This document shows positions 6,958 through 15,304 of a stretch of DNA of 64,000 bases, piece after piece. The DNA lies in assembly GCF_002237555.1 (NCBI RefSeq), contig NZ_CP022540.1, positions 4,655,001 through 4,719,000 on the forward strand, written 5' to 3'. The notes below the pieces were generated by a model that worked only from the letters and a program-made list of their open reading frames with translations, was not told the DNA's origin and did no database searches. The first letter of the stretch is position 1. Every line of letters begins with the position of its first letter. The position numbers and the translations under genes were made by a program. This DNA comes from Antarctobacter heliothermus (GTDB lineage Bacteria; Pseudomonadota; Alphaproteobacteria; Rhodobacterales; Rhodobacteraceae).

Positions 6958-7956
6958 TCACTTGCTCGCTTGTTGTACCGAATTGTCCCCGCCGGGGGCA
7001 CCGGCAAAAAACCGGTATTGCGCCCGTCCCGCCCGCTTGGAGGCGTAAAGCGCCATGTCCGCCTGTTCCACCAATTCTGCGGGGTCACCAACCGGTCCCT
7101 CTGTTACGGCGATCCCTATGCTGGCCGAAATCTCACAGGTTTGGCCGCCGTAGATCACTGGCTCTTCTATGCGTCGGATCAGTCGCTCAGCGATTTCCGA
7201 CAGCCGGTTCGGCAGGACCAGCTTGCCGAATACAATCATGAATTCATCCCCGCCCACACGCACCGCGATATCGTCCTGACGCACCACGTCCGTCATCACC
7301 CTGGCCACATGACGCAGGACTTGATCGCCTGCGGCGTGGCCAAGGGTGTCATTCACCTGTTTGAAGTGATCAAGGTCGATATGCATGAGCGAGAAGGGAT
7401 CTCCACTGCGCTTCAACCGCTCCAACAAGGCGTCCAGCGCGCGCCGATTGCTCAGGCCAGTCAATGTGTCGGTAAAGGCGCGCTCTTCGGCCTCGACCAT
7501 CGCGCCTTGCAACCGGGTGTTCAGGCTGCGCGAGGCGTCCATTGCCGCTGATTTCGCCTCGACGAGGTACAGCATTTCGATGGCCAGATCGGTCGGCGCA
7601 AAGTCCGAACTGGTCAGCGCATAGTCCCGTACCGCGCTCAGCACATGGATGCCAAACGACAGGTTGATGACTGCGCCGCCCTGCCCGTCTGACACCAGTA
7701 CGCCGTATAGCGGGGTTCGAACGCCGCTGCGCAGCCGCAACCGGATCTTGCGGCCTTCGGTCTGCAATAGTTGTTCCATGCTGGTCACGGCACGCGGCCG
7801 AAACACCTCGAAGATCTCAAGGAACCGCGCCCCTTCCATGGGCTCGCGGCTGATCTTGTGCAGGGTCGGTCCAGCTTGGCGGATGTGCCCTGTCGGTTCC
7901 AGCAACAGGTGCAGCGGACAGAGCAGATGCAGGATTTCTTCAGGCAGTCTGCTCAT
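6958..7956 (-). CDS. Diguanylate cyclase with H-NOX-associated (HNOBA) sensory domain
   Basis: Cytosolic 332-residue protein predicted to make cyclic di-GMP. Residues about 10-150 match the H-NOX-associated PAS-like domain, with the typical stretch INLSFGIHVLSAVRDYAL and SDFAPTDLAIEMLYL, followed by a short coiled coil. Residues 160-315 are a GGDEF domain with the intact active-site motif GGDEF at 235-239, the metal-binding IDLDHFKQVND region, and an inhibitory-site RxxD (RQDD, 226-229) five residues before it. Its start overlaps the stop of the H-NOX-like gene (ATGA), so the two are co-translated and probably form a sensor-enzyme pair. Enzyme activity is expected; how it is controlled is uncertain because the partner has lost its heme ligand. 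Confidence 0.9.
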   Translation of the reverse strand: MSRLPEEILHLLCPLHLLLEPTGHIRQAGPTLHKISREPMEGARFLEIFEVFRPRAVTSMEQLLQTEGRKIRLRLRSGVRTPLYGVLVSDGQGGAVINLSFGIHVLSAVRDYALTSSDFAPTDLAIEMLYLVEAKSAAMDASRSLNTRLQGAMVEAEERAFTDTLTGLSNRRALDALLERLKRSGDPFSLMHIDLDHFKQVNDTLGHAAGDQVLRHVARVMTDVVRQDDIAVRVGGDEFMIVFGKLVLPNRLSEIAERLIRRIEEPVIYGGQTCEISASIGIAVTEGPVGDPAELVEQADMALYASKRAGRAQYRFFAGAPGGDNSVQQASK

Positions 7957-8552
7957 CCCTCGCTGCCCCCGGTGTTCGCCGCCAGCTCGAACTCCCGCCC
8001 CTCGGCGTAGGCGGTTTCGATCACCGTAATCATCAAGATCTGCTCGCCTCGCCGGCCACCTTCGGTGTCCAGCAGCGCCAGAGCGCCATAGTCGTCGGCC
8101 ATGGCGCGCAGCACCCCGATCATGACATAGCCAAAGCCCGGCAGGCCGTCGCCAACCCGCAAGCTGAACTGTAAGTTTCCGCTGTCCGTCAGTTCCAGTT
8201 CCGGCAGGACCAGATCGGCCACCGCAAGGCGCGTCCGATCAGGCAGATCGTCCAGAGAGTGCAGGAATTCGATGAAATCGACCCCGCCGAACCGCAGCAG
8301 ACGGCGCAGCCCCTCACTGTTCGGATGTGACACCAGATAGGTGCCGACATCTTCCCAGATCGCCTCTGCCGGTTTGCCAAGCCCCAGCTCGGCCGCCCCG
8401 ATCAGCGCGCTATAAGTTTCCGGTGGATAATTCAGCATCGGCTCAAATGCGGGGACTTCAAGGCCCGCTCCGACGACAATTTCGGCCCATGTCATGGGGC
8501 CATATGTATCCTCAATAAAAACCTGAAAGGTTCGCAGGATCAACCCGTGCAT
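7953..8552 (-). CDS. H-NOX-like protein lacking the proximal heme histidine
   Basis: A 199-residue protein of the H-NOX (heme-nitric oxide/oxygen binding) fold, beginning MHGLILRTFQVFIEDTYG. I use the second ATG because it is the family start and lies behind a GAGG site. Family landmarks include LLRFGG at 85-90, LHSLDDL at 97-103 and the C-terminal VMIGVLRAMADDYG. In normal H-NOX proteins a His follows the LDxL block and a conserved Pro lies 13 residues later. Here residue 104 is Pro (codon CCT at 8241-8243), while the +13 Pro is kept at 117. The YxSxR motif that holds the heme propionates reads VxDxL at 133-137. The protein therefore probably does not bind heme in the usual way. It is translationally coupled to the HNOBA-GGDEF cyclase. 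Confidence 0.85.
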   Translation of the reverse strand: MHGLILRTFQVFIEDTYGPMTWAEIVVGAGLEVPAFEPMLNYPPETYSALIGAAELGLGKPAEAIWEDVGTYLVSHPNSEGLRRLLRFGGVDFIEFLHSLDDLPDRTRLAVADLVLPELELTDSGNLQFSLRVGDGLPGFGYVMIGVLRAMADDYGALALLDTEGGRRGEQILMITVIETAYAEGREFELAANTGGSEG

Positions 8553-8662
8553 CTTTCCACACCTCAATGCCTTTGCAAGAGCATGGACAGCAGCGATTAA
8601 GAATCGGCAAACAGGTACAATTGCGCATGTTTTGGCCCGCCAACAGCCAGCGCGTACAGACG

Positions 8663-10237
8663 CTAGAAATCCGTCGGTGCGCCCCCCTCACGTTTGCGCC
8701 GGGCCACGAAGGATTCCAGTTCTTCCCGGATACCCGCGTCCATTTGCGGCGCTTCGAATTCCTCGATGATCCGCTTGAACATCACATGCGCCCGTTCCGG
8801 CGTCCAAAGCGCGCCAGCCGCCTCCCAGCCTTCAAAGTTCTTCCAGTCCGACAGGAACGGCTGATAGAACGCCGTCTCATAGCGATCCTGCGTGTGCTGC
8901 ACGCCAAAGAAATGCCCGTTCGGCCCTACCTCACGGATAGTATCGACCGCCAGCGCATCGTCAGAGACATCGCAGATCTCCGGCTCCATGTACCGTTGCA
9001 ACTGCTGCAACACCTCGCAATCCATGATGAACTTTTCCGGGCTGGCGATCAGCCCGCCTTCCAGCCAACCGGCTGCGTGATAGACCATGTTGGTGCCCGA
9101 TTGGATCGCCGCCCAAAGCGAGTGTTCGGTTTCCCACATCGCCTGCCCGTCCGGCACGTTGGCCGCACAGACACCAGAGGACCGCATGGGCAGATCGTAG
9201 AACCGCGCCATCTGGCCGGTCATCTGGGTCGCGCGCATGTACTCGGGCGTGCCAAAGGCGGGCGCACCGGACTTCATGTCGACGTTTGAGGTGAACGTGC
9301 CGATCACGCAGGGCACGCCAGGGTTGATCACCTGCGCCAGCACCACCGCCGCCACCCCCTCGGCCAGCGACTGCGCCACGGCACCGGCCATCGTCACGGG
9401 CGCCATCGCCCCCGCAAGGGTAAACGGCGTCACCACCAGCCCCTGCCCCCGCCTAGCCATGCGCATCCAGCCGTCCATCATCGGATAGTCGTGCTTCAGC
9501 GGAGAGGTCGAGTTGATGTTGGTGTACATCCGCGGTGTCGCGTCGAATTCCTCGTGGGTCAGCCCGCCGGCGATACGCACCATCTCCATCACGTCCTCGA
9601 CGCGTTCCTTGCCAAGGCTGTAGGCATGCATGACCTTGTCGGACAGCGTCAGCTTATCGAACAATACATCCAGATGCCGCACGCTGGCATGCACATCACA
9701 TGGCTCAACCGGGTAGCCGCCCGCGAAATGGATGCAGTTGAAATACTGTGTCAACTTCAGCAGGTTGGCGCATTGCTCGCGGGTGCCGGACACCTTCTTG
9801 CCAATCTCAAGGTCATAGTAGTTCGGCGGAGAGGACACGTTGCCGAACAGGATGGTGTTGCCACCGATCGTCAGGGTCCGGTCCGGGTTGCGCGGCGTCA
9901 GGGTGAAAGTCGACGGTGCCTTGGCCACCATCTCGCGGACAAAATCACGCCCCATGCGGACGTTTTCGCCGTTCACAGTACAGCCCGCGCGCTTCAGGAT
10001 CTCGACCGCCTCGGGATGCAGGAACTCGATCCCGATTTCCTCAAGGATGCGCATGCAGGCGTTGTCCAATCGCACAACGCCCTCTTCGGTCAGCGGCTCT
10101 GTCGGGCGATCAATGTTGACCGGCAGCCGCCAAGGCATCTGCTCGATAACGGGCCCGCCCCGACGCTTATTGCCAGCCCGGCCTCCGGTGCGGCGGCGTT
10201 TGTGGGCTTCGTGAAGGGGATCAGCGACATCCGTCAT
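8663..10237 (-). CDS. Trimethylamine methyltransferase (MttB)-family protein, non-pyrrolysine
   Basis: A 524-residue member of the MttB superfamily, which transfers methyl groups from quaternary or tertiary amines to a corrinoid protein. It reads through without an internal TAG, so it is of the non-pyrrolysine type; relatives such as MtgB act on glycine betaine and others on related compounds. The body has the family's (beta/alpha)8-barrel composition, for example NINSTSPLKHDYPMM, VVTPFTLAGAMAPVTMAGA and GTFTSNVDMKSGAP. The N-terminus is a basic, low-complexity tail (HKRRRTGGRAGNKRRGG). No corrinoid protein or reactivase is encoded beside it in this window, so the substrate and partner cannot be inferred from context. 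Confidence 0.85.
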   Translation of the reverse strand: MTDVADPLHEAHKRRRTGGRAGNKRRGGPVIEQMPWRLPVNIDRPTEPLTEEGVVRLDNACMRILEEIGIEFLHPEAVEILKRAGCTVNGENVRMGRDFVREMVAKAPSTFTLTPRNPDRTLTIGGNTILFGNVSSPPNYYDLEIGKKVSGTREQCANLLKLTQYFNCIHFAGGYPVEPCDVHASVRHLDVLFDKLTLSDKVMHAYSLGKERVEDVMEMVRIAGGLTHEEFDATPRMYTNINSTSPLKHDYPMMDGWMRMARRGQGLVVTPFTLAGAMAPVTMAGAVAQSLAEGVAAVVLAQVINPGVPCVIGTFTSNVDMKSGAPAFGTPEYMRATQMTGQMARFYDLPMRSSGVCAANVPDGQAMWETEHSLWAAIQSGTNMVYHAAGWLEGGLIASPEKFIMDCEVLQQLQRYMEPEICDVSDDALAVDTIREVGPNGHFFGVQHTQDRYETAFYQPFLSDWKNFEGWEAAGALWTPERAHVMFKRIIEEFEAPQMDAGIREELESFVARRKREGGAPTDF

Positions 10238-10320
10238 AACGACTCTCCATGGCAGGTGAGCCGCATCTCACCGCGCCAAGGCGGCGTCTGCCTTCGCATT
10301 ACCGACCGATTAGGTCGCTT

Positions 10321-11034
10321 TCAGGTTACCACCTCGGCTAGCCAGCCCGGCAAATGGCCAATATCCGGCAAGATCACGTCCGCCATCGGGGCCAGTGCGT
10401 CCGCGCCCGCCATTCCGGTCAACACGCCGGCGGTCCACATGCCCGCCGCGCGCCCGGCCACCAGATCGTGCAGGCTGTCCCCTACCATGACCACCCGCTC
10501 GGGCGCATGGCCCGTCGCCGTGGCAAAGGCCAGCAATGGCAGAGGCGAGGGTTTTGCTCCATGTCCGCTATCCGCTCCGGCGACAAAATCAAACATGCCC
10601 TCGATACCGGCAGCCCGCAGATGTGCCCGCGCTACGGATTCGCTGTCATTTGTCATCACGCCCAGTGTCAGACCCCGCGCTGCCAGTCCGGCAAGATAGG
10701 GCACCAATGCCACGGCCTCGCTCAAAGGGGCAACCTCGGCCTCGGCCATGATCAGCGCCTCCAGTTCATCCACGGTGCGTCGCGGCAGGATCGGCGCAAT
10801 CAAAAGTGCCACTTCGCGGTTGGTTCCGGCGATGACAGGACTGTCAGGCAGGAAACGCCCAGACTCGAGATCGAATTTCAACGCCCGTGCCAGCCCGTGC
10901 CGACGCAGATCGTCGCCTTCGGACAATTGGTCGATCAGTCGGGCCGCAAAGGTGTTCCATGTGGCGGCAAAGTCGAACAAGGTGCCGTCCTTGTCGAACA
11001 GGACCGCCTCTATGCCCCGTCCCATCATGTCCAA
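10321..11034 (-). CDS. HAD-family hydrolase (phosphoglycolate-phosphatase-like)
   Basis: A 237-residue HAD phosphatase. Motif I FDKDGTLFDF stands near residue 13, with the Asp nucleophile and the general acid Asp two residues later. Motif II is the Thr in LGVMTNDS, motif III the Lys in GAKPSP, and motif IV is VMVGDSLHDL. The helical cap between motifs I and II places it in the phosphoglycolate phosphatase / beta-phosphoglucomutase subgroup, but the substrate cannot be named. Its 5' end overlaps the 3' end of the DUF3572 gene by ten bases, so the two form an operon. Probably housekeeping. Confidence 0.82.
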   Translation of the reverse strand: MDMMGRGIEAVLFDKDGTLFDFAATWNTFAARLIDQLSEGDDLRRHGLARALKFDLESGRFLPDSPVIAGTNREVALLIAPILPRRTVDELEALIMAEAEVAPLSEAVALVPYLAGLAARGLTLGVMTNDSESVARAHLRAAGIEGMFDFVAGADSGHGAKPSPLPLLAFATATGHAPERVVMVGDSLHDLVAGRAAGMWTAGVLTGMAGADALAPMADVILPDIGHLPGWLAEVVT

Positions 11035-11309
11035 TGCACCATCTCGCCGCCGGGCAGCAGCATGCGGGCCGCCATCGGATCTTCGGGTTTCAGGTCCAGT
11101 TCCGTGCAGAATGCCATCACCCAGGCGTCATCCATAAGCAGAAAATCCAGCACCGAACCCTGAAACGCAGGATCCTGCAACCCATCGCGGAAGTCCGCCT
11201 CTGACGCGCCCGTCGCGCCCAGAAAGACCGGCAGCAATTCGTCGTTGCCCGCCACCCAGGCGACGGCCTGAAGGCCTACGGTTTCGGCGGCTTCCCGCGA
11301 CAGATTCAT
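11025..11309 (-). CDS. DUF3572-family protein
   Basis: A 94-residue acidic protein of the DUF3572 family, a small alphaproteobacterial family with no known role. I chose the ATG giving MNLSREAAETVG, 11 codons inside the longest frame, because the family starts there and the extra residues are basic and atypical. It shows the family stretch ALQAVAWVA-like (VGLQAVAWVAGND) and ends with HWT. It overlaps the following HAD hydrolase gene. The promoter region is shared divergently with the PleD-like gene, which starts 112 bases away. Confidence 0.75.
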   Translation of the reverse strand: MNLSREAAETVGLQAVAWVAGNDELLPVFLGATGASEADFRDGLQDPAFQGSVLDFLLMDDAWVMAFCTELDLKPEDPMAARMLLPGGEMVHWT

Positions 11310-11421
11310 TTTGATTTCTTTCCGAAAGGGTTTCTTAACCAATATTCATCAAAGCTGAGCAGACAGGAAAGTGCAAGTCGGCGGACAACCGTCAATCCAC
11401 CTGCCAGAGGGGAGGCCGCGA

Positions 11422-12876
11422 ATGACCGGAAGAATACTGATCGTTGATTCGGTCCCCACCAACCGGATCATCTTGCGCGTCAAACTTTCCGCGGCATATT
11501 ACGAGGTTATTCAGGCAGATAGCGGTGCGGCGGCGTTGGCCATGCTGCGCCGGACAGCCCCGGATCTTGTCATCACGGCAACTGACCTCCCCGACATGAC
11601 TGGCCGCGCCCTGTGTGCCGCGATCCATGACCGCAAGGCCGGTCTGCGAATCCCTGTCGTGATCCTGCATCGTGAGGATGATCCCGGCGAACGTCTGGCG
11701 TCACTGGCGGCCGGGGCGGACGATGTACTCACCTGTCCGGTCAACGATCTTGTGATGCTAGCGCGGTTGCGCTCACTGCTGCGGGCGCGCGACGCAGAGG
11801 CGGAACTTCAGCTGCGCGACGATACGCGCCGCGCGCTTGGTCTGGCCGAACAAGGGGCCGAATTCGTGGCACCCGGGTTGGTCAGACTGGTCTCCCCACC
11901 GCGCCTGACCGAAACCCGCGCCCTGCAGGACGGGCTGGAGGCGCGTATTTCCGACCGGGTCGAGGTTGTCGACCCCGACGATGCACTGCGTGAACGGACA
12001 CGCGCGCCCGATGTCGTCATCGTGGCCGAACCGCCGGGCAGCACTGGTCAGGCGTTGAGCCTGCTGCCGCAACTGCGGGCCAGCCGCGGCACCCGCCACT
12101 CTGCGCTGATCTACATTGCCCAACCACACCAGCAACGCGAGGCGGCCAGCGCGCTGGACATGGGGGCCAATGATCTGCTTTGCTCCGGGCTCGATCTCGA
12201 CGAACTGGCCATCCGCCTGCGCAAACAGATCGACCGCAAGCGGACCAATGACCGGCTGCGCTCCAACATGCAGGACGGATTGCGCGCGGCGGTCTGCGAT
12301 CCACTCACCGGTCTATACAACCGGCGCTACGCGGTGCCGCATGTCTCCCGGCTGGCTGACCGCGCTGCGCGGCAGAAACGCCCCTATGCGCTCCTGCTGG
12401 CCGATCTCGATTTCTTCAAGCAGGTGAACGACGATCACGGCCATGCAGCCGGCGATGCCGTGCTGGTCACTCTGGCGCAACGTCTCAAGGACAACCTGCG
12501 CGCCGCCGATCTGATTTCACGTTGGGGCGGTGAGGAATTCCTTGTCGCCATGCCCGATGCCGACAGCGACGCCGCCAAACGCACAGCCGACCGGTTGTGC
12601 CGAATCATGGCACGCCAGCCCGTCACCTTACCCGACGGCAATCGTATCACCGTCACCCTGTCTATCGGTGTGGCCATCGGCAAGCCTGCTCAGGAAAACG
12701 GACCACTAGACCTGATCGCTCGTGCGGATGAGGCACTGTATGCCGCAAAACACAAGGGGCGCAACACCGTGGTCATGGCCGATACAGTCCGCCTCATCGG
12801 TGCTCCGAAACCCACGCACAGCGCGATTTCGGACATCACCGACACCACGACCCCGCGCCGCGCCGGGCTGACCTGA
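11422..12876 (+). CDS. PleD-like diguanylate cyclase with degenerate receiver domains
   Basis: A 484-residue protein with two receiver-like domains (about 1-120 and 150-272) followed by a GGDEF domain (285-465), the layout of Caulobacter PleD. The start is set by a GGGGAGG site before MTGRILIVDS. The cyclase site is intact: WGGEEF at 368-373 with an inhibitory RxxD (360-363) and LADLDFFKQVNDDHGH. The first receiver, however, lacks the residues needed for phosphorylation. The acidic pair is Asp9-Ser10, the phospho-acceptor position is Ala53 (PDLVITATDLP, where the family has Asp), and the conserved Lys is Cys105. The second receiver is also degenerate, as in PleD. It would synthesise c-di-GMP, but not under the normal phosphorelay control. 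Confidence 0.87.
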   Translation: MTGRILIVDSVPTNRIILRVKLSAAYYEVIQADSGAAALAMLRRTAPDLVITATDLPDMTGRALCAAIHDRKAGLRIPVVILHREDDPGERLASLAAGADDVLTCPVNDLVMLARLRSLLRARDAEAELQLRDDTRRALGLAEQGAEFVAPGLVRLVSPPRLTETRALQDGLEARISDRVEVVDPDDALRERTRAPDVVIVAEPPGSTGQALSLLPQLRASRGTRHSALIYIAQPHQQREAASALDMGANDLLCSGLDLDELAIRLRKQIDRKRTNDRLRSNMQDGLRAAVCDPLTGLYNRRYAVPHVSRLADRAARQKRPYALLLADLDFFKQVNDDHGHAAGDAVLVTLAQRLKDNLRAADLISRWGGEEFLVAMPDADSDAAKRTADRLCRIMARQPVTLPDGNRITVTLSIGVAIGKPAQENGPLDLIARADEALYAAKHKGRNTVVMADTVRLIGAPKPTHSAISDITDTTTPRRAGLT

Positions 12877-12907
12877 TCGCCAGACCTGCGCGGCGCGGTG
12901 GGATCGC

Positions 12908-13450
12908 TCAGTCGTCTGTAGCCCGTCCGTCCCGGTGGCCGCCCTTACCACCGTCCCGAGAAGAGTCGCGACCGCCGCGTTGGCGCATCTTTTCAAGCTC
13001 TTGCTCCAACCGGTCGGCATAGGCGCGCCGCTCATCCACCGACATCTCGGACAAGAACGTCATCAAAACCTCCTGCCCACGCAGACGCACATCCGCTGCA
13101 CGGTCACCCTGCGCGTCCAGCAATGCTTTTAGCGCCGCCGGTTCGAAAGGCTCACCACGCAGCAGCATCAATGCCTGTTGGTAATCCGCCAGATAGGCCG
13201 CCCGCATCGTCTTGCCATCACGCTTGACCGATCGCCACAACGCCCGCCGCAGCTCTCGCTTCTGATCTTCATCAAAGGCACGGGTATAGGGCAGCGCCGG
13301 ATCACTGCGGTCGGTACGCGGCACCGCTGGGCCCTTCAGGACCATCCCGCCGATTGCCCCGACAACAGCCAGATTCAACGCGAGGGACGCAAACAGCAAC
13401 ACCCGCAGCCAGCGCCCCGGCTTGCCCTTCTTTTCCACCTCAGCAGCCAT
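12908..13450 (-). CDS. Periplasmic metal-sensor-like protein (Metal_resist / CnrX type)
   Basis: A 180-residue protein with one transmembrane segment near residues 14-36 and a periplasmic helical domain typical of the heavy-metal-resistance (CnrX/ZraP-like) family, seen in RELRRALWRSVKRDG, LLRGEPFEPAALKALLDAQ and YADRLEQELEKM. The tail is rich in Arg, Gly, Asp and His. It is the last gene of an ECF sigma / anti-sigma / sensor set, four bases after the anti-sigma gene stop. In cnrYXH systems CnrX sits in the periplasm and signals through the anti-sigma factor. The name CnrX is by analogy only; the metal or stress sensed is unknown. Confidence 0.75.
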   Translation of the reverse strand: MAAEVEKKGKPGRWLRVLLFASLALNLAVVGAIGGMVLKGPAVPRTDRSDPALPYTRAFDEDQKRELRRALWRSVKRDGKTMRAAYLADYQQALMLLRGEPFEPAALKALLDAQGDRAADVRLRGQEVLMTFLSEMSVDERRAYADRLEQELEKMRQRGGRDSSRDGGKGGHRDGRATDD

Positions 13451-13453
13451 TCA

Positions 13454-13855
13454 TCACCCTTCCATCAGCGCAAGATCAAAGCTGCTCAGCGGATCGACCC
13501 CAATAGTCCCCAACGCGGCTGCATCGCCGCCCCAGAAAATCGTCAGCCCGTCCGGCGGGCTGACCCCGATCCAGATTCCTGCGGCGCAGGCCGTGGCCAA
13601 ACCGGCCATCCCGGCCCATCCGCCCAGCGCGTCGCGCAATTGGCGCAACACCCCGATTGGGCTTGGGGCCGCCCGGCTCGGAACACCGCTACGCACCGCA
13701 GGCTGTTCGGCCAGCGCCTGCGCCTCGATCCGGGCAAGGAAATCGCCTCCGGGCTGCGGAGGCTCTGCCCGCGCATCCGCAAAAAACGACTCTAGCCCGG
13801 CGGCATCGGTCCCGACCTGAAACAGGTCGCCTTTGGTGTCCTTGCGCTCAGTCAT
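13454..13855 (-). CDS. Probable membrane anti-sigma factor
   Basis: A 133-residue protein starting MTERKDTKG inside the 3' end of the sigma-factor gene (8-base overlap), which points to coupled translation. The N-terminal half is acidic and hydrophilic and would be cytosolic. A single hydrophobic segment around AGMAGLATACAAGIWIG follows, and a short C-terminal part would face the periplasm. I do not recognise a zinc-binding HxxxCxxC motif. The role is inferred from its place directly after an ECF sigma gene and before a CnrX-like protein, plus the single-span topology. Confidence 0.62.
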   Translation of the reverse strand: MTERKDTKGDLFQVGTDAAGLESFFADARAEPPQPGGDFLARIEAQALAEQPAVRSGVPSRAAPSPIGVLRQLRDALGGWAGMAGLATACAAGIWIGVSPPDGLTIFWGGDAAALGTIGVDPLSSFDLALMEG

Positions 13856-14477
13856 CGCCTTCGTATCCCAACTCATCGCGCCGCCCGATCAGCGCCGCTT
13901 CCAATGCCCGCTTGCCCCGCGCCACCAAACTTTCGACCGCGCGTGGCCCGATGTCCATGATCTCGGCAATTTCAGGGTTCGCCAGCCCCTCGATATGCCG
14001 CAGGATCACCGCCTGACGCTGGCGGTCGGGCAATTGGTCCAGCGCCCGTTGCAGCGCCTCGGCACGGGCCTGCTGTTGCATCCCCATCGCCGCCGACGGC
14101 GCCTCGTCCTCAGGTTCCGGAACCGAATCCAGATCCGGCCCGCTGCGCCGACGCCGAATGCGATCGATGCACAGGTTGGCCGTCACCCGGTACAACCAGG
14201 TCGTGACCTTGGCCTCGCCCATGCGCCAGCCCGGTGCCGCGCGCCATAGCCGCAACAGCGCCTCTTGCGCCACGTCCTCGGCCTCGGCCCGGTCGCCGCC
14301 CAGCATCCGCATGGCATGGCCAAAGACACGCGGAGTCAACCGCTGCGTCAACGTCCGCGCCGCTGTGGCGTCGCCGGCCGCATAGGCCGCCAGCAGATCC
14401 TCATCCGCAACTGCGCTCATGGCTTCAAAGGGCATGTCCCATCCATCGTTACGCGCTACCCCGGCTTGGCCCCGCAT
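13848..14477 (-). CDS. ECF-type RNA polymerase sigma factor
   Basis: Sigma-70 family protein of up to 209 residues. The longest frame starts behind a GGAG site; a start 14 codons later (MPFEAMSAV) is also possible. Region 2 is clear (AMRMLGGDRAEAEDVAQEALLRLWR and, after it, TWLYRVTANLCIDRIRRRR) and region 4 has LPDRQRQAVILRHIEGL with the recognition helix ending AVESLVARGKRALEAAL. Regions 1 and 3 are absent, as in ECF factors. The overlapping next gene encodes a probable anti-sigma factor and the gene after that a periplasmic sensor, so it probably answers an envelope or metal signal. It lacks its own target genes that I can identify. Confidence 0.88.
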   Translation of the reverse strand: MRGQAGVARNDGWDMPFEAMSAVADEDLLAAYAAGDATAARTLTQRLTPRVFGHAMRMLGGDRAEAEDVAQEALLRLWRAAPGWRMGEAKVTTWLYRVTANLCIDRIRRRRSGPDLDSVPEPEDEAPSAAMGMQQQARAEALQRALDQLPDRQRQAVILRHIEGLANPEIAEIMDIGPRAVESLVARGKRALEAALIGRRDELGYEGDD

Positions 14478-14519
14478 GCAACGCTCCGGGCGGCGGAAAC
14501 CGCCGCCCGGATGTCAGTG

Positions 14520-15089
14520 TCAACCTTCGTCCGACATGTCAGGCGCGCCGAAGAACGGGAACCCGAAGCCGTGACCACCGCGATGTCCGCGCTCACCATG
14601 CTCACCGCGCTTGCCGCCGGACCGATGTTTGCCACCGTCCCGCATCTTGCCGTGCGCCTGCTGCATTTCTTCCAGCGTCAGCGCACCGTCATTGTCTGCG
14701 TCAAGCCGGTCAAACATCGCTTCGGGCCCACGTTTGGGGCCAGCAGCGGCGATTTCCTCGGCGCTCAGCAGACCGTCGTCGTTCTGGTCAAGACGCTCGA
14801 CCATCTTTTGTGTCCGGGCAAGACGGCGTGCGTCCCGCGCACCGGCCAGTTCATCTTGCGACAGTTTGCCGTCGCCATCGGTATCGACCGCTTCGAAACG
14901 CGCCGTCTTAAAGGCGTCCATCTCGTCCTTGGTGATCTTGCCATCCTTGTTGGCGTCGACCTGTTCAAACATCTTTTCCATGCCAGCGCCGCGCGGACCA
15001 CGATCGTCCTTGCCTTGTGCCGTGGCGATACCTGCGGTGCCCATCACGACGACCAGTGCGCCGGTGACCCAAAGTGCAGATCTGTTCAT
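14520..15089 (-). CDS. Exported EF-hand protein with four calcium-binding loops
   Basis: A 189-residue protein with a signal peptide ending near GIATAQG (residue 25) and four EF-hand loops: DANKDGKITKDE, DTDGDGKLSQDE, DQNDDGLLSAEE and DADNDGALTLEE. All have Asp or Asn at positions 1, 3 and 5 and Glu at 12, so all four should bind calcium or a related ion. The C-terminal 45 residues are rich in Gly, His and Arg. It stands 42 bases upstream of the ECF sigma gene on the same strand and may be part of that stress module, possibly as an ion-buffering protein. The regulatory link is inference. Confidence 0.85.
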   Translation of the reverse strand: MNRSALWVTGALVVVMGTAGIATAQGKDDRGPRGAGMEKMFEQVDANKDGKITKDEMDAFKTARFEAVDTDGDGKLSQDELAGARDARRLARTQKMVERLDQNDDGLLSAEEIAAAGPKRGPEAMFDRLDADNDGALTLEEMQQAHGKMRDGGKHRSGGKRGEHGERGHRGGHGFGFPFFGAPDMSDEG

Positions 15090-15304
15090 GTCTTTTCCTT
15101 CCAGAGGTTGTCTCGGTTTTCCGAGCCGCCATTCCTCGGGCGTCTCTGCAAACTATCACGGGCCATCCCGGCACTTCCGTCGGAAAAAATTTCTCGTTTC
15201 CTTCACGCCCCCGTGATCTGTGACATCCGGACGCAAGGACGTTTTGCACCCTACCGACGGACCGCATCGACGGTCATCTTGTGGTGCTAAACGCGAGGTC
15301 GAGT

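Noticed and set aside
9491..10699. 402-residue open frame on the plus strand across the mttB-type gene
   Set aside because: Antisense to a well-conserved MttB-family gene; composition is that of a shadow frame.
14265..15290. 341-residue plus-strand frame over the sigma and EF-hand genes
   Set aside because: Antisense shadow of two recognisable proteins, without a ribosome site or domain.
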